Shown here: positions 33,658 through 41,577 of the stretch, in pieces
How positions within the stretch are numbered: the first letter of the stretch is position 1
Layout: each line of letters begins with the position of its first letter
Source: Desulfuromonadales bacterium
Lineage (GTDB): Bacteria; Desulfobacterota; Desulfuromonadia; Desulfuromonadales; BM103
Length of the DNA stretch: 64,000 nucleotides
Assembly (NCBI GenBank): GCA_030145195.1
Contig: JAQYVY010000001.1
Location: 62,001 to 126,000, forward strand
Direction of reading: 5' to 3'
Position numbers and translations under genes: made by a program
The notes under the pieces: model-generated
Seen by the model: the letters and a program-made list of their open reading frames with translations, nothing else
Database searches by the model: none
What the model was told of the DNA's origin: nothing

Positions 33658-35013
33658 ATGGATCAGAAACTACAGCTTTTACAAGATGCTACCCGACGAC
33701 TGATCCGGCGAGAAGCTTTTCCCAACCTGGCCAAGTTGCTGGCTAAGACCCATCCTGCTGACATCGCACATCTCTTTCGCTACCTGGACATCAAGGAGCA
33801 ACGCATCCTTTTTAATCTGGTTGCGGATGCAGAAAAACGCGCGTACGTGTTGGCTGAGCTCGATCATTCCACCGGGGCCCTTCTTCTCGAACAGCTCGAC
33901 AATGAGACGATCACCGAAGTTCTGCAGGAGATGTCGTCCGATGATGCTGCCGATATTATCGGCAAGATGCCGGATGAATTGGCGGATGAAATCCTCAATA
34001 TCATGCATGATGAGGATTCCGATGAGATCGAGCACCTGCTGCAGTATGACGAAGAGTCGGCCGGCGGTATTATGTCGACCGAGATTTTCGCTCTTTCCGA
34101 AGATGTTACGGTCAAGGAAGCGATCGAGGAGATCCAGCAGGCTGGCGACGTGGAGATGGTTTTTTACCTCTACGTGGTCAACGAGGCCAGACAGTTGGTC
34201 GGGGTGCTCTCACTGCGCCAGCTTCTGACCGTTCTTCCAAGCAAAAAGCTCTCAGACATCATGATTACGGATGTTCTGAGTGTGCGCACCGATGTCGACC
34301 AGGAAGAGGTTGCCAGGATTGTTGAAAAATACAATATCCTTGCCGTCCCGGTTGTCGATGAAATGAACAGCTTGAAAGGGATTATCACGGTCGACGACAT
34401 CATTGATGTCATTCGTCAGGAGGCGACCGAGGATATCTACAAGATGGCCGGTGCCAGTGAGGAGGAGCTCCTCTATGGTTATAAGGCGTTCAAGGTTGCA
34501 CGGCTGCGCTTGCCCTGGTTGCTGGTCAACCTCTTTGGCGGCGTGATTACCGGCTACCTGATGTGGCGCTTTAAGGTGACACTCAAGGAAGTGATCGCTC
34601 TGATTTCATTCATCCCGGTTATTACCGGTATGGGCGGTAACGTCGGTGGCCAGTCGGCGACAATTATGGTTCGTGGCTTTGCCACAGGACGCATCGATTT
34701 CAGCATGCTGCGTCAGGTCTTTTTTAAAGAGGTGCGGGTCGGCCTGATCATGGGCAGTGTCTGCGGGGTGACCGTCGGGCTGGTTGCCTGGTACTGGCAT
34801 GGCAACCCATACCTCGGGTTGGTTGTTGGTCTCGCCATGGTGGTGGCGATGGTGGTCGCCTCATCGATGGGCGTGATTGCCCCGGCCGCATTCAAAAAAC
34901 TCGGGATCGACCCGGCTATCGCCTCGATGCCCTTTGTTCAGACCGCCAACGATATTACCGGAATTCTGATTTACTTTGCGACTGCGACAACTTTTATCTC
35001 GTTTCTAAAATAA
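33658..35013 (+). CDS. mgtE: magnesium transporter MgtE
   Basis: 451-aa MgtE channel. The start at 33658 has GAGG eight bases upstream. Domain order: the helical MgtE N domain (residues 1-125, with LEQLDNETITEVLQEMSSDDAADI), a pair of CBS domains (about 130-250, with VPVVDEMNSLKGIITVDDIIDVI), a connecting helix, and five transmembrane helices. The pore signature GMGGNVGGQSATIMVRGFATG lies at about 335-355. In the family the cytosolic domains sense Mg2+ and close the pore when it is plentiful. It is transcribed from its own promoter and no regulatory RNA was seen. Confidence 0.95.
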   Translation: MDQKLQLLQDATRRLIRREAFPNLAKLLAKTHPADIAHLFRYLDIKEQRILFNLVADAEKRAYVLAELDHSTGALLLEQLDNETITEVLQEMSSDDAADIIGKMPDELADEILNIMHDEDSDEIEHLLQYDEESAGGIMSTEIFALSEDVTVKEAIEEIQQAGDVEMVFYLYVVNEARQLVGVLSLRQLLTVLPSKKLSDIMITDVLSVRTDVDQEEVARIVEKYNILAVPVVDEMNSLKGIITVDDIIDVIRQEATEDIYKMAGASEEELLYGYKAFKVARLRLPWLLVNLFGGVITGYLMWRFKVTLKEVIALISFIPVITGMGGNVGGQSATIMVRGFATGRIDFSMLRQVFFKEVRVGLIMGSVCGVTVGLVAWYWHGNPYLGLVVGLAMVVAMVVASSMGVIAPAAFKKLGIDPAIASMPFVQTANDITGILIYFATATTFISFLK

Positions 35014-35069
35014 AAAATCCTTTTTACCCTTGGATTTAACTCCAGGCAAATAATGAGTTTCGTAAAATA

Positions 35070-36518
35070 ATGGGTTACTGTGACAAAAGGCAAGAATCGG
35101 TACGTGAGCTAATTATTAGCCGACCCATTCTGGTTATGATCGCGCTCGCCGTTGGAGCCTTTCTGGTTTATCTGCCCTCTACGGCTTGTGACTTTATCCC
35201 AACATGGGATGACCAAAAATACGTCCTTGAAAATCAGACTATCCGAAGTTTTAGCTGGAAAAACTTTCAAACAACATTTAGTAACCCATTAATTGGTGGT
35301 TATTTCCCCCTGAGTACCTTCTCCTATGCATTCGATTTTGCGCTGTGGGGAACGGACCCTTGGGGGTACCATCTTGTCAATAACCTTTTCCATGCTCTTA
35401 ATGTTGGTCTGGTCTATTTAGTTTTATTACGTTTGGGATGTTCCCCCGTTGTCTCTGTTGTAACAGCTTTGGTCTTTGCTCTTCACCCGGTCAATGTTGA
35501 AGCGGTGGTATGGATCTCCCAACGAAAAACAGTTCTGGCCAGCTTCTTCTTCTTTCTCTCTTTGCTAGCCTTTTTAAACCATGCTCGCACCGGTGTGTGG
35601 CGTTCATACTTGGCCGCACTACTCCTCTTTGCTTTGGCCCTCTTAAGTAAAACCACCACCATTGCCCTATGTGTTATTGTCCTCGCATGGTTTTATCGCG
35701 AGGGTCGTTTGCGGGAATGGTATAAAAGTGTGCCATTTTTTCTCTTGGCTGTTGCCGGAGCGGTCTGTAACGTTTGGGTTTCCGTGACGGCTAAAGCTGT
35801 TGATTCCGCAACTATTTCTGCCGGTATGCTCTTTGGTGAAATATATCCGACCATGCTGGCTGTTTATCCACAGTATTTTCGTCTGTTGTTCTGGCCAACG
35901 CAGCTTTCCGGATTTTATGACACGACGCGGCACCTCAGTTTTACGGATGTAGAGGTGCTGACTGGTGTTGTGCTGGCGATCGTAATTCCCTTGGTCGCTT
36001 TTTGCACGATGAATCGAAGCTTTAAGTTCTGGATGATATGGGCCATTGTTTGCTTTCTGCCTATGGCTAACATTATTCCCATTCAGGTCTATTATGCAGA
36101 TCGGTTTCTTTACCTGTCGCAGATCGGTGTTTTTGTGATCCTGGTGATCGGTGCAGAGAAGGTCTTCAAGAGTCACTTGGCTGCTTTTCGATTCTCCCGG
36201 TCCTTATTGATTGGGTGTTTTGTGGTGGTTTTGTTTGCTTTAACATCGTTGACATATGAACGGATTGCGGTCTGGAATAATGATGTTACTTTTTGGCAGG
36301 ATGTTGTGAATCGCTATCCTCGACTTTACAACCAGCGGATAAACCTTGCTTTAGCTTATGAGAATAAAGGCCTTTACTCAAAGGCTGCCGTTCATCACCT
36401 GGCAGGTTACAATCTGACCCATGATCAGAGTGCTCTCTGGAATTATCGCCGTGCCATAATGCTGTCAAAAACTGAAACCAAAGATAAACGCAGCACAGAA
36501 CATCATCAAGAAAAATGA
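35070..36518 (+). CDS. polytopic GT-C-like membrane protein with short TPR tail
   Basis: 482-aa membrane protein with about ten helices and a C-terminal helical repeat of about 60 residues (LYNQRINLALAYENKGLYSKAAVHH). After the first helix comes PTWDDQKYV, an acidic pair in the first external loop, then HPVNVEAVVWISQRKTVLA. These motifs and layout match the bacterial relatives of TMTC/GT-C O-mannosyl-type transferases that combine a membrane glycosyltransferase with TPRs. Activity is inferred. It starts a short glycan operon with a GT2 and a STELLO-type gene. A second protein of the same type lies at 51.3 kb. Confidence 0.7.
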   Translation: MGYCDKRQESVRELIISRPILVMIALAVGAFLVYLPSTACDFIPTWDDQKYVLENQTIRSFSWKNFQTTFSNPLIGGYFPLSTFSYAFDFALWGTDPWGYHLVNNLFHALNVGLVYLVLLRLGCSPVVSVVTALVFALHPVNVEAVVWISQRKTVLASFFFFLSLLAFLNHARTGVWRSYLAALLLFALALLSKTTTIALCVIVLAWFYREGRLREWYKSVPFFLLAVAGAVCNVWVSVTAKAVDSATISAGMLFGEIYPTMLAVYPQYFRLLFWPTQLSGFYDTTRHLSFTDVEVLTGVVLAIVIPLVAFCTMNRSFKFWMIWAIVCFLPMANIIPIQVYYADRFLYLSQIGVFVILVIGAEKVFKSHLAAFRFSRSLLIGCFVVVLFALTSLTYERIAVWNNDVTFWQDVVNRYPRLYNQRINLALAYENKGLYSKAAVHHLAGYNLTHDQSALWNYRRAIMLSKTETKDKRSTEHHQEK

Positions 36519-36587
36519 TTGGGTGCTGTCGAAACCGTAATTGGTCTGGTTGGCTCGTCGCTCAAGCAAACAGGTTGGACAATAATT

Positions 36588-37322
36588 ATGTATGATTGTA
36601 ATTGGGCAGTCGTGGTCCCGATGGCTAATGAGGAAGCGGAGTTTGGCCTTTTTATCTCTGAGATGACGGCTATTCTGGATCGCCTTAAGTCAGGCTTTGT
36701 TTATATCGTTATTGATACCGTGTCGTCGGACAGGACTCTGGAACTCTGTCAGGCTCTTTCTCAACGAGATTCCCGTTTTGTAACCGTCTGGGCCCCTGAA
36801 AACAGAAATGTTGTGGATGCCTATTTGAGGGGGTTTCGGGAAGCCCTGGAACAAGGGCATGAGGTTATTATTGAAATGGATGCTGGAATGTCACATGACC
36901 CGAAGGCCATCCCCATGTTTATCCGGGTTCTTAACGAAGGCAATGAGTGTGCTTTTGGCAGCCGTTTCATCAACGGCGGATCTATGGCGGATTCACCTCT
37001 TAAACGCAGACTATTGTCTCGTGGCGGGACACTGTTAGCCAATTTTCTTCTTGGTACCAGATTGCGTGATATGACCTCTGGTTACCAGGGGTTTCGTTCC
37101 GAGGTCGTCGCCAAACTTTTGCAATATGATTTGCGTGCTACGGCCCATTTTTACCAAACGGAAGTTCGCTATCTGTTGAGAGGGCATCGATGTTTTGAGG
37201 TTCCAATTCACTACAAAGCACCCTCCCCGCGGGTCTCAAAGAACGCAATCCGGAACGCATTGCGTTCGCTTGCCTTCTACTTTGTCCAACGGCTTTCCGG
37301 CAACGCGGCGATTATTAAATAG
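36588..37322 (+). CDS. GT2 glycosyltransferase (DPM1-like, no membrane tail)
   Basis: 244 aa from the ATG at 36588; a TTG abutting the upstream stop would add 23 residues that do not fit the family. The domain begins with AVVVPMANEEAE, then IDTVSSDRTLEL and IIEMDAGMSHDP (the metal-binding acid is in EMDAG). DMTSGYQGFR further on is typical of dolichyl- or polyprenyl-phosphate sugar synthases. It lacks transmembrane helices. It may supply a lipid-linked sugar to the neighbouring GT-C-like protein; this is inference. Confidence 0.8.
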   Translation: MYDCNWAVVVPMANEEAEFGLFISEMTAILDRLKSGFVYIVIDTVSSDRTLELCQALSQRDSRFVTVWAPENRNVVDAYLRGFREALEQGHEVIIEMDAGMSHDPKAIPMFIRVLNEGNECAFGSRFINGGSMADSPLKRRLLSRGGTLLANFLLGTRLRDMTSGYQGFRSEVVAKLLQYDLRATAHFYQTEVRYLLRGHRCFEVPIHYKAPSPRVSKNAIRNALRSLAFYFVQRLSGNAAIIK

Positions 37323-37330
37323 GACTTGTT

Positions 37331-38335
37331 ATGTCAACCTCTACGGCTTTAGTGATTACCTCTATTTCTCCTCCCAATGACATCCTGGCTGCCTGTGCTG
37401 ACGGTTGCGTGACGAACAATTGTGATTTTATCGTTGTGGGCGATACAAAGTCCCCCGCCAATTTTTCTCTGAATGGATGCGACTTCTGGAGTATTGAAAG
37501 ACAGCGGTCCATGGTCTTCCGTTTGGCCGCAACACTTCCAGAAAAGCATTACGCGCGTAAAAACCTGGGTTATCTGGTTGCGATGGAACGTGGTGCTGAA
37601 GTAATCATTGAGACCGATGATGACAACATGCCCTTGGAAGGTTTTTGGCGAGAGCGTCAGGTCGAATGCTCCGCAAAGCTACTTTTGGAACAGGGCTGGG
37701 TTAACGTATATCGGCACTTCTCCGAAGAGTTGATTTGGCCCAGAGGTTTCCCCTTGGAACGGCTTCAGGACTCTTGCGTGGTTCCTTTGGGAGCCGATTC
37801 GGTGGTGTATTGTCCCATTCAGCAGGGTCTGGCTGATGGAAATCCTGATGTTGATGCAGTGTATCGTCTGGTTCTTCCCCTGCCTTTTTCCTTTAATGAT
37901 AAGGGGCCTCTGGCTTTAGGAAGAGGGTGCTGGTCGCCGTTCAATAGCCAGAATACGACATGGTTTCGTGAAGCCTTCCCGTTGCTGTACATCCCGTCAT
38001 ACTGTAGCTTCAGGATGTGTGATATCTGGCGTAGTTTTGTGGCCACGCGTATTTGTTGGGAAAATAACTGGAATATTCTGTTTCATGGTGCGACGGTTTT
38101 TCAAGAGAGAAACGAACATGATTTACTGCAAGATTTTCGGGACGAAGTCCCGGGCTATCTCAGTAACGCACAGCTTTGTCGTGAGCTTTCTGATTTAACC
38201 TTAAAGGGCGGTGTCGGTTCTCTTGGGGAAGACCTGAAAAGCTGTTACGAATTATTTGTTCGTTTAGGCCAGATTGGTCCCGAAGAATTGTCTCTGGTCG
38301 ATGCCTGGCTGGAGGATGTGGCTGCTAGCCTGTGA
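37331..38335 (+). CDS. STELLO-type glycosyltransferase (DUF288)
   Basis: 334-aa protein. It starts with ALVITSISPPNDILAA and has KNLGYLVAMERGAEVIIETDDDNMP at about residues 77-101, where the cluster of acids resembles a DxD metal site. This combination matches the STELLO/DUF288 family, known best from plants and nematodes and also found in scattered bacteria. Plant STELLOs are Golgi proteins linked to cellulose synthase assembly; here there is no signal or membrane segment, so a cytoplasmic sugar transferase is likely. It lies nine bases after the GT2 gene and converges with a GtrA gene, six bases apart. Confidence 0.7.
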   Translation: MSTSTALVITSISPPNDILAACADGCVTNNCDFIVVGDTKSPANFSLNGCDFWSIERQRSMVFRLAATLPEKHYARKNLGYLVAMERGAEVIIETDDDNMPLEGFWRERQVECSAKLLLEQGWVNVYRHFSEELIWPRGFPLERLQDSCVVPLGADSVVYCPIQQGLADGNPDVDAVYRLVLPLPFSFNDKGPLALGRGCWSPFNSQNTTWFREAFPLLYIPSYCSFRMCDIWRSFVATRICWENNWNILFHGATVFQERNEHDLLQDFRDEVPGYLSNAQLCRELSDLTLKGGVGSLGEDLKSCYELFVRLGQIGPEELSLVDAWLEDVAASL

Positions 38336-38341
38336 GTTAAC

Positions 38342-38731
38342 TCACTTGCGTGAAAATTGCGGGGCTCTGAATACGAAGCATTTTCTGCTGAGGTAATTCC
38401 ATGCCAGGATTGATATCGTTGCAACACCTTTTGCAATAATCGTATCAATGTTAAATAGGTCAACAAGACAATAAAGTATGGTCTGGTGTCCGAGAAGCCC
38501 AATGGTACTGATGGCGAAAAAAGTAAGAATTTCGAGCCGACGGTTAAACCTTGTGCCGCTGGTAAACAGGTGGTTAATGCAGAGGTAATAATTTAGCAGG
38601 ACCGCAACAGAAAAACTTGCAGTGCTGACCAGTAGGTAGTGGTAGCCAAGAAACTCTGTAAAAACAATAAAGATTGCAAAGTCAACAAGGGTGCAAGTTC
38701 CTCCGATGCAGAGATATCTTAGAAAATTCAT
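38342..38731 (-). CDS. GtrA family membrane protein
   Basis: 129 aa with four transmembrane helices. The N-terminus FLRYLCIGGTCTLVDFAIF and the final LAWNYLSRKCFVF are the diagnostic ends of GtrA proteins, proposed flippases for undecaprenyl-phosphate sugars made by GtrB-like enzymes. It is encoded opposite to its neighbours and could serve either the GT2/GT-C genes just upstream on the plus strand or the GT2 at 3.1 kb. Confidence 0.88.
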   Translation of the reverse strand: MNFLRYLCIGGTCTLVDFAIFIVFTEFLGYHYLLVSTASFSVAVLLNYYLCINHLFTSGTRFNRRLEILTFFAISTIGLLGHQTILYCLVDLFNIDTIIAKGVATISILAWNYLSRKCFVFRAPQFSRK

Positions 38732-38993
38732 TTATGCTTTTCGCTCAATTTTGTGCTTTGGTTGTTGAGTGTCAGTTCATAGCTGCAAGTACAGAACTAA
38801 TCTTGACTGCAATTCTTTTGGGAAGACTGTTCCGGTTGGCAAGCGTATTCCACCGACTCTATGCCGTTCTAACCCCTTCCACTTATGTATCATTATTAAA
38901 AAGATAATCTGTTAACGTTTGTCAAGCAATAGTCGGCTGTATTTTTAAGCCGTTTTTGTCTATAGTGCAAGTTTGAAGTTGAGGTGATTCAAT
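38732..38993. other. divergent intergenic region
   Basis: 262 bases between the minus-strand GtrA gene and the plus-strand SxtJ-like gene. It must carry promoters for both. TATAGT at 38961-38966 could be a -10 box for the rightward operon, but no good -35 is paired with it. No gene or repeat was seen. Confidence 0.4.
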
Positions 38994-39383
38994 ATGTCCT
39001 TTCTCCTGAAAAATGTTTCAGCAACACAGAGTAAAGATGCCGGATTGGCTCTGGTTCTTATCTGTCTGATCTTGTCTTTGACAGTTTCGCCACGTTATTT
39101 TCTGCCGATTGGGACTGGATTGCTACTGGTGGTTATGTCGGTTCCCGGCTTGTTTAAGCCGTTTGCCAGATTCTGGTTCGGTTTTTCCCACGTCACGGGT
39201 GGTTTCGTTTCGCGGATACTGCTGACGGTTCTGTTCTACGGTATGGTTCTGCCGGTTGGCCTGGTGCGTCGAGCTCTTGGAAAAGACGCCATGCAGTTGA
39301 AGAAGTGGAAACAGGGACAAAGTTCGGTTTTTCTTGATCGTAATCACCAATTTGGTCGCCAAGACCTTGAACACCCGTATTGA
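38994..39383 (+). CDS. SxtJ-like small membrane protein
   Basis: 129 aa with three or four hydrophobic segments: LALVLICLILSLTV at about residues 18-31, FLPIGTGLLLVVMSVPGLF, and ILLTVLFYGMVLPVGLVRR at about 74-93. The closing DAMQLKKWKQGQSSVFLDR is characteristic of the SxtJ family found beside carbamoyltransferases. GAGGTGA precedes the ATG at ideal spacing. Molecular role is not established; it is the first gene of a four-gene cassette with DUF5989, a carbamoyltransferase and an SGNH protein. Confidence 0.75.
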   Translation: MSFLLKNVSATQSKDAGLALVLICLILSLTVSPRYFLPIGTGLLLVVMSVPGLFKPFARFWFGFSHVTGGFVSRILLTVLFYGMVLPVGLVRRALGKDAMQLKKWKQGQSSVFLDRNHQFGRQDLEHPY

Positions 39384-39399
39384 CGGAAAGATTTTTTAA

Positions 39400-39549
39400 A
39401 TGGATTTACTTAAAGACCTTTGGGGTTTTCTCAAGACCAGGAAAAAATTCTGGTTGTTGCCGATCATTCTGACCCTGCTGTTGTTTGGGGTTTTGATTGT
39501 GATGACCAGCGGCTCGGCGATTGCACCGTTCATTTACACTCTTTTTTAG
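39400..39549 (+). CDS. DUF5989-type small membrane protein, 49 aa
   Basis: A 49-residue protein: a basic N-terminal helix (DLWGFLKTRKKFW), one transmembrane helix (LLPIILTLLLFGVLIV) and a conserved end (TSGSAIAPFIYTLF). These features match DUF5989 proteins that accompany SxtJ and carbamoyltransferase genes. GGAAAG precedes the ATG by nine bases. Its stop codon overlaps the first bases of a MITE-like inverted repeat. Function unknown; co-occurrence suggests a membrane subunit that works with the carbamoyltransferase. Confidence 0.75.
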   Translation: MDLLKDLWGFLKTRKKFWLLPIILTLLLFGVLIVMTSGSAIAPFIYTLF

Positions 39550-39711
39550 GAGGCTGTCCAACAATGATTGCCCAGCTGCAAGTCCAGTTGTCTGGCCCAT
39601 ATCTCAGCTTCTTTTCAACCCATAGCTACTGCTATGAGCTATCAAATGAGCTAAAATCTGTTCTCAGACTTCTGGTCTTTCGCCTTGGCCCCTATTCTCG
39701 GACATCCTCCT
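39548..39711. repeat. MITE-like element with 47-bp imperfect terminal inverted repeats
   Basis: 164 bases beginning AGGAGGCTGTCC and ending GGACATCCTCCT. The two ends align as inverted repeats over 47 bases without gaps, 33 of 47 positions identical, with 11 of the outer 12 matching. The centre has no coding capacity. No target duplication is visible. It sits exactly between the DUF5989 gene (sharing the AG of its stop) and the carbamoyltransferase gene, ten bases before the latter's ATG. Confidence 0.7.
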
Positions 39712-39720
39712 GGGTTGCTT

Positions 39721-41577
39721 ATGTCTGAAGCGATTTTGGGGATTTCCGCCTACTACCACGATAGCGCTGCTGCCTTGATCGTTGATGGCGAGATTGTGGC
39801 TGCTGCTCACGAAGAACGCTTTACTCGCAAAAAGCAGGATTCCTCTTTTCCTGCCCACGCGGTGCGTTACGTTCTCGACGAAGCGGGGTTGCAACTTTCC
39901 GACCTGTCTGCGGTCGCTTTCTACGACAAACCCTATATAAAATTTGAACGCTTGCTTGAGACTTACCACAGCTTTGCTCCGAAAGGTTTGCCAAGCTTCC
40001 TCTCTGGAATTCCGGTCTGGGTCAAAGAGAAGTTGTTGATGCGGCAAAACCTGAAGAAGGAATTTGCCATGTTGGGTAGAGAGTGCCCTAAGCTGATTTT
40101 TCCGGAGCACCACCTTTCCCATGCCAGCAGTGCCTTTTTTCCTTCACCGTTCGATGACGCCGCGATTCTCACCCTTGATGGAGTCGGGGAATGGGCAACT
40201 ACCACCATCGGTGTCGGTAAAGGCCAAAGCGTTAAAATAATCAAACAGATAGATTTTCCACATTCTCTTGGTCTGCTCTATTCGGCTTTTACTTACTACT
40301 GTGGATTCAAGGTCAACAGTGGAGAATACAAGTTGATGGGGCTGGCACCCTACGGAATTTCCGGTGGTGAACAGGTTTCTGAGTGGAAAGGGAAGATTTA
40401 TGATCAGTTGATCGATGTCCGCGAAGATGGGTCTTTCCTGCTGAATATGGACTACTTCGATTACGCAACCGGGTTGACCATGTGTAACAACGCAGCCTGG
40501 GAACGGTTGTTCGGTCTCCCGCAGCGCCAATCTGAGGCGGAGCTTGATCAGAACTACATGGACATGGCTCTGGCAATTCAGGAGGTGACAGAAGAGATTG
40601 TCCTGAAGTTGGCTGAAACGGCTAAGGAGTTGACCGGTTGCAAAAACCTGGTGATGGCTGGCGGCGTTGCTCTGAACTGTGTCGCTAATGGCAAGCTGCT
40701 GCGTAGTGGCCTGTTTGATGACCTCTGGATTCAACCAGCCTCTGGCGATGCAGGTGGTGCTCTTGGAGCTGCACTGGCCGGTTGGCACCTCTGGTTGGAG
40801 AAGCCACGAACCGTGTCTTCCCCTGATCAGATGAAGGGGGCGTTGCTGGGTCCGGAGTTTGGCGAACAGGAAATTACCAAAGTCGCCCGACGCCACAAGG
40901 CACCCTTTTGCAAATATGATGATTTCTCGGCTCTCTGTGCAGAAGCGGCACGTCTGCTCGCCGATGGCAATGTTGTCGGCTGGTTCCAGGGTCGCATGGA
41001 GTTTGGGCCTCGGGCTCTTGGAAATCGTAGTATTCTGGGTGATCCGCGGCAGCCGGACATGCAGAAGAAGCTTAACTTGAAGATCAAGTATCGGGAAGGT
41101 TTTCGCCCCTTTGCGCCATCGGTGCTGGAAGAGTGTTGCCAGGAGTTCTTTGAACTCGACCGTCCTTCGCCCTACATGTTGCTGGTGGCTCCCGTGAAGA
41201 GTGATAGATGCCACCCTCTGCCGGAAGATTGCTCTGCTCTGCCGCTGTACGATAGACTCTACCGTTTGCGTTCCGATGTTCCATCCATTACCCATATTGA
41301 CTATTCAGCAAGAATCCAGAGCGTTAACAAAGAAACGAACCCACGTTACTGGGCGTTGATCAACAGTTTCCGTGAACTTACCGGTTACGGCGTCGTGGTT
41401 AATACCAGCTTTAATGTTCGCGGAGAGCCGATTGTCTGTACGCCTGAGGATGCTTATCGGTGTTTTATGGGCACGGAGATGGATTTTCTCGTTATGGGGA
41501 ACTTCCTTTTTACCAAAACCGAGCAGCCGCAGTCCTCTGACGCGGAGTACTGGAAAAACTGCTATGAATTGGATTAA
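39721..41577 (+). CDS. carbamoyltransferase, NodU/CmcH/TobZ family
   Basis: 618 aa from ATG 39721; an upstream TTG would start inside the repeat element. The N-terminal Kae1-like domain begins ILGISAYYHDSAAALI and contains EERFTRKKQD and the metal-binding HHLSHASSAF at about residues 131-140. The C-terminal YrdC-like domain has GRMEFGPRALGNRSILGD and VVNTSFNVRGEPIVCTPEDA. The enzyme makes carbamoyl-AMP from carbamoyl phosphate and ATP and carbamoylates a hydroxyl group, in NodU that of a sugar. With SxtJ and DUF5989 partners it probably acts on a membrane-associated glycan; that is inference. Its end overlaps the SGNH gene by 14 bases. Confidence 0.92.
   Translation: MSEAILGISAYYHDSAAALIVDGEIVAAAHEERFTRKKQDSSFPAHAVRYVLDEAGLQLSDLSAVAFYDKPYIKFERLLETYHSFAPKGLPSFLSGIPVWVKEKLLMRQNLKKEFAMLGRECPKLIFPEHHLSHASSAFFPSPFDDAAILTLDGVGEWATTTIGVGKGQSVKIIKQIDFPHSLGLLYSAFTYYCGFKVNSGEYKLMGLAPYGISGGEQVSEWKGKIYDQLIDVREDGSFLLNMDYFDYATGLTMCNNAAWERLFGLPQRQSEAELDQNYMDMALAIQEVTEEIVLKLAETAKELTGCKNLVMAGGVALNCVANGKLLRSGLFDDLWIQPASGDAGGALGAALAGWHLWLEKPRTVSSPDQMKGALLGPEFGEQEITKVARRHKAPFCKYDDFSALCAEAARLLADGNVVGWFQGRMEFGPRALGNRSILGDPRQPDMQKKLNLKIKYREGFRPFAPSVLEECCQEFFELDRPSPYMLLVAPVKSDRCHPLPEDCSALPLYDRLYRLRSDVPSITHIDYSARIQSVNKETNPRYWALINSFRELTGYGVVVNTSFNVRGEPIVCTPEDAYRCFMGTEMDFLVMGNFLFTKTEQPQSSDAEYWKNCYELD

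Noticed and set aside
40144-41295. Minus-strand open frame of 383 codons inside the carbamoyltransferase gene
   Set aside because: Antisense to a gene with clear catalytic motifs; no recognisable protein features or ribosome-binding site.
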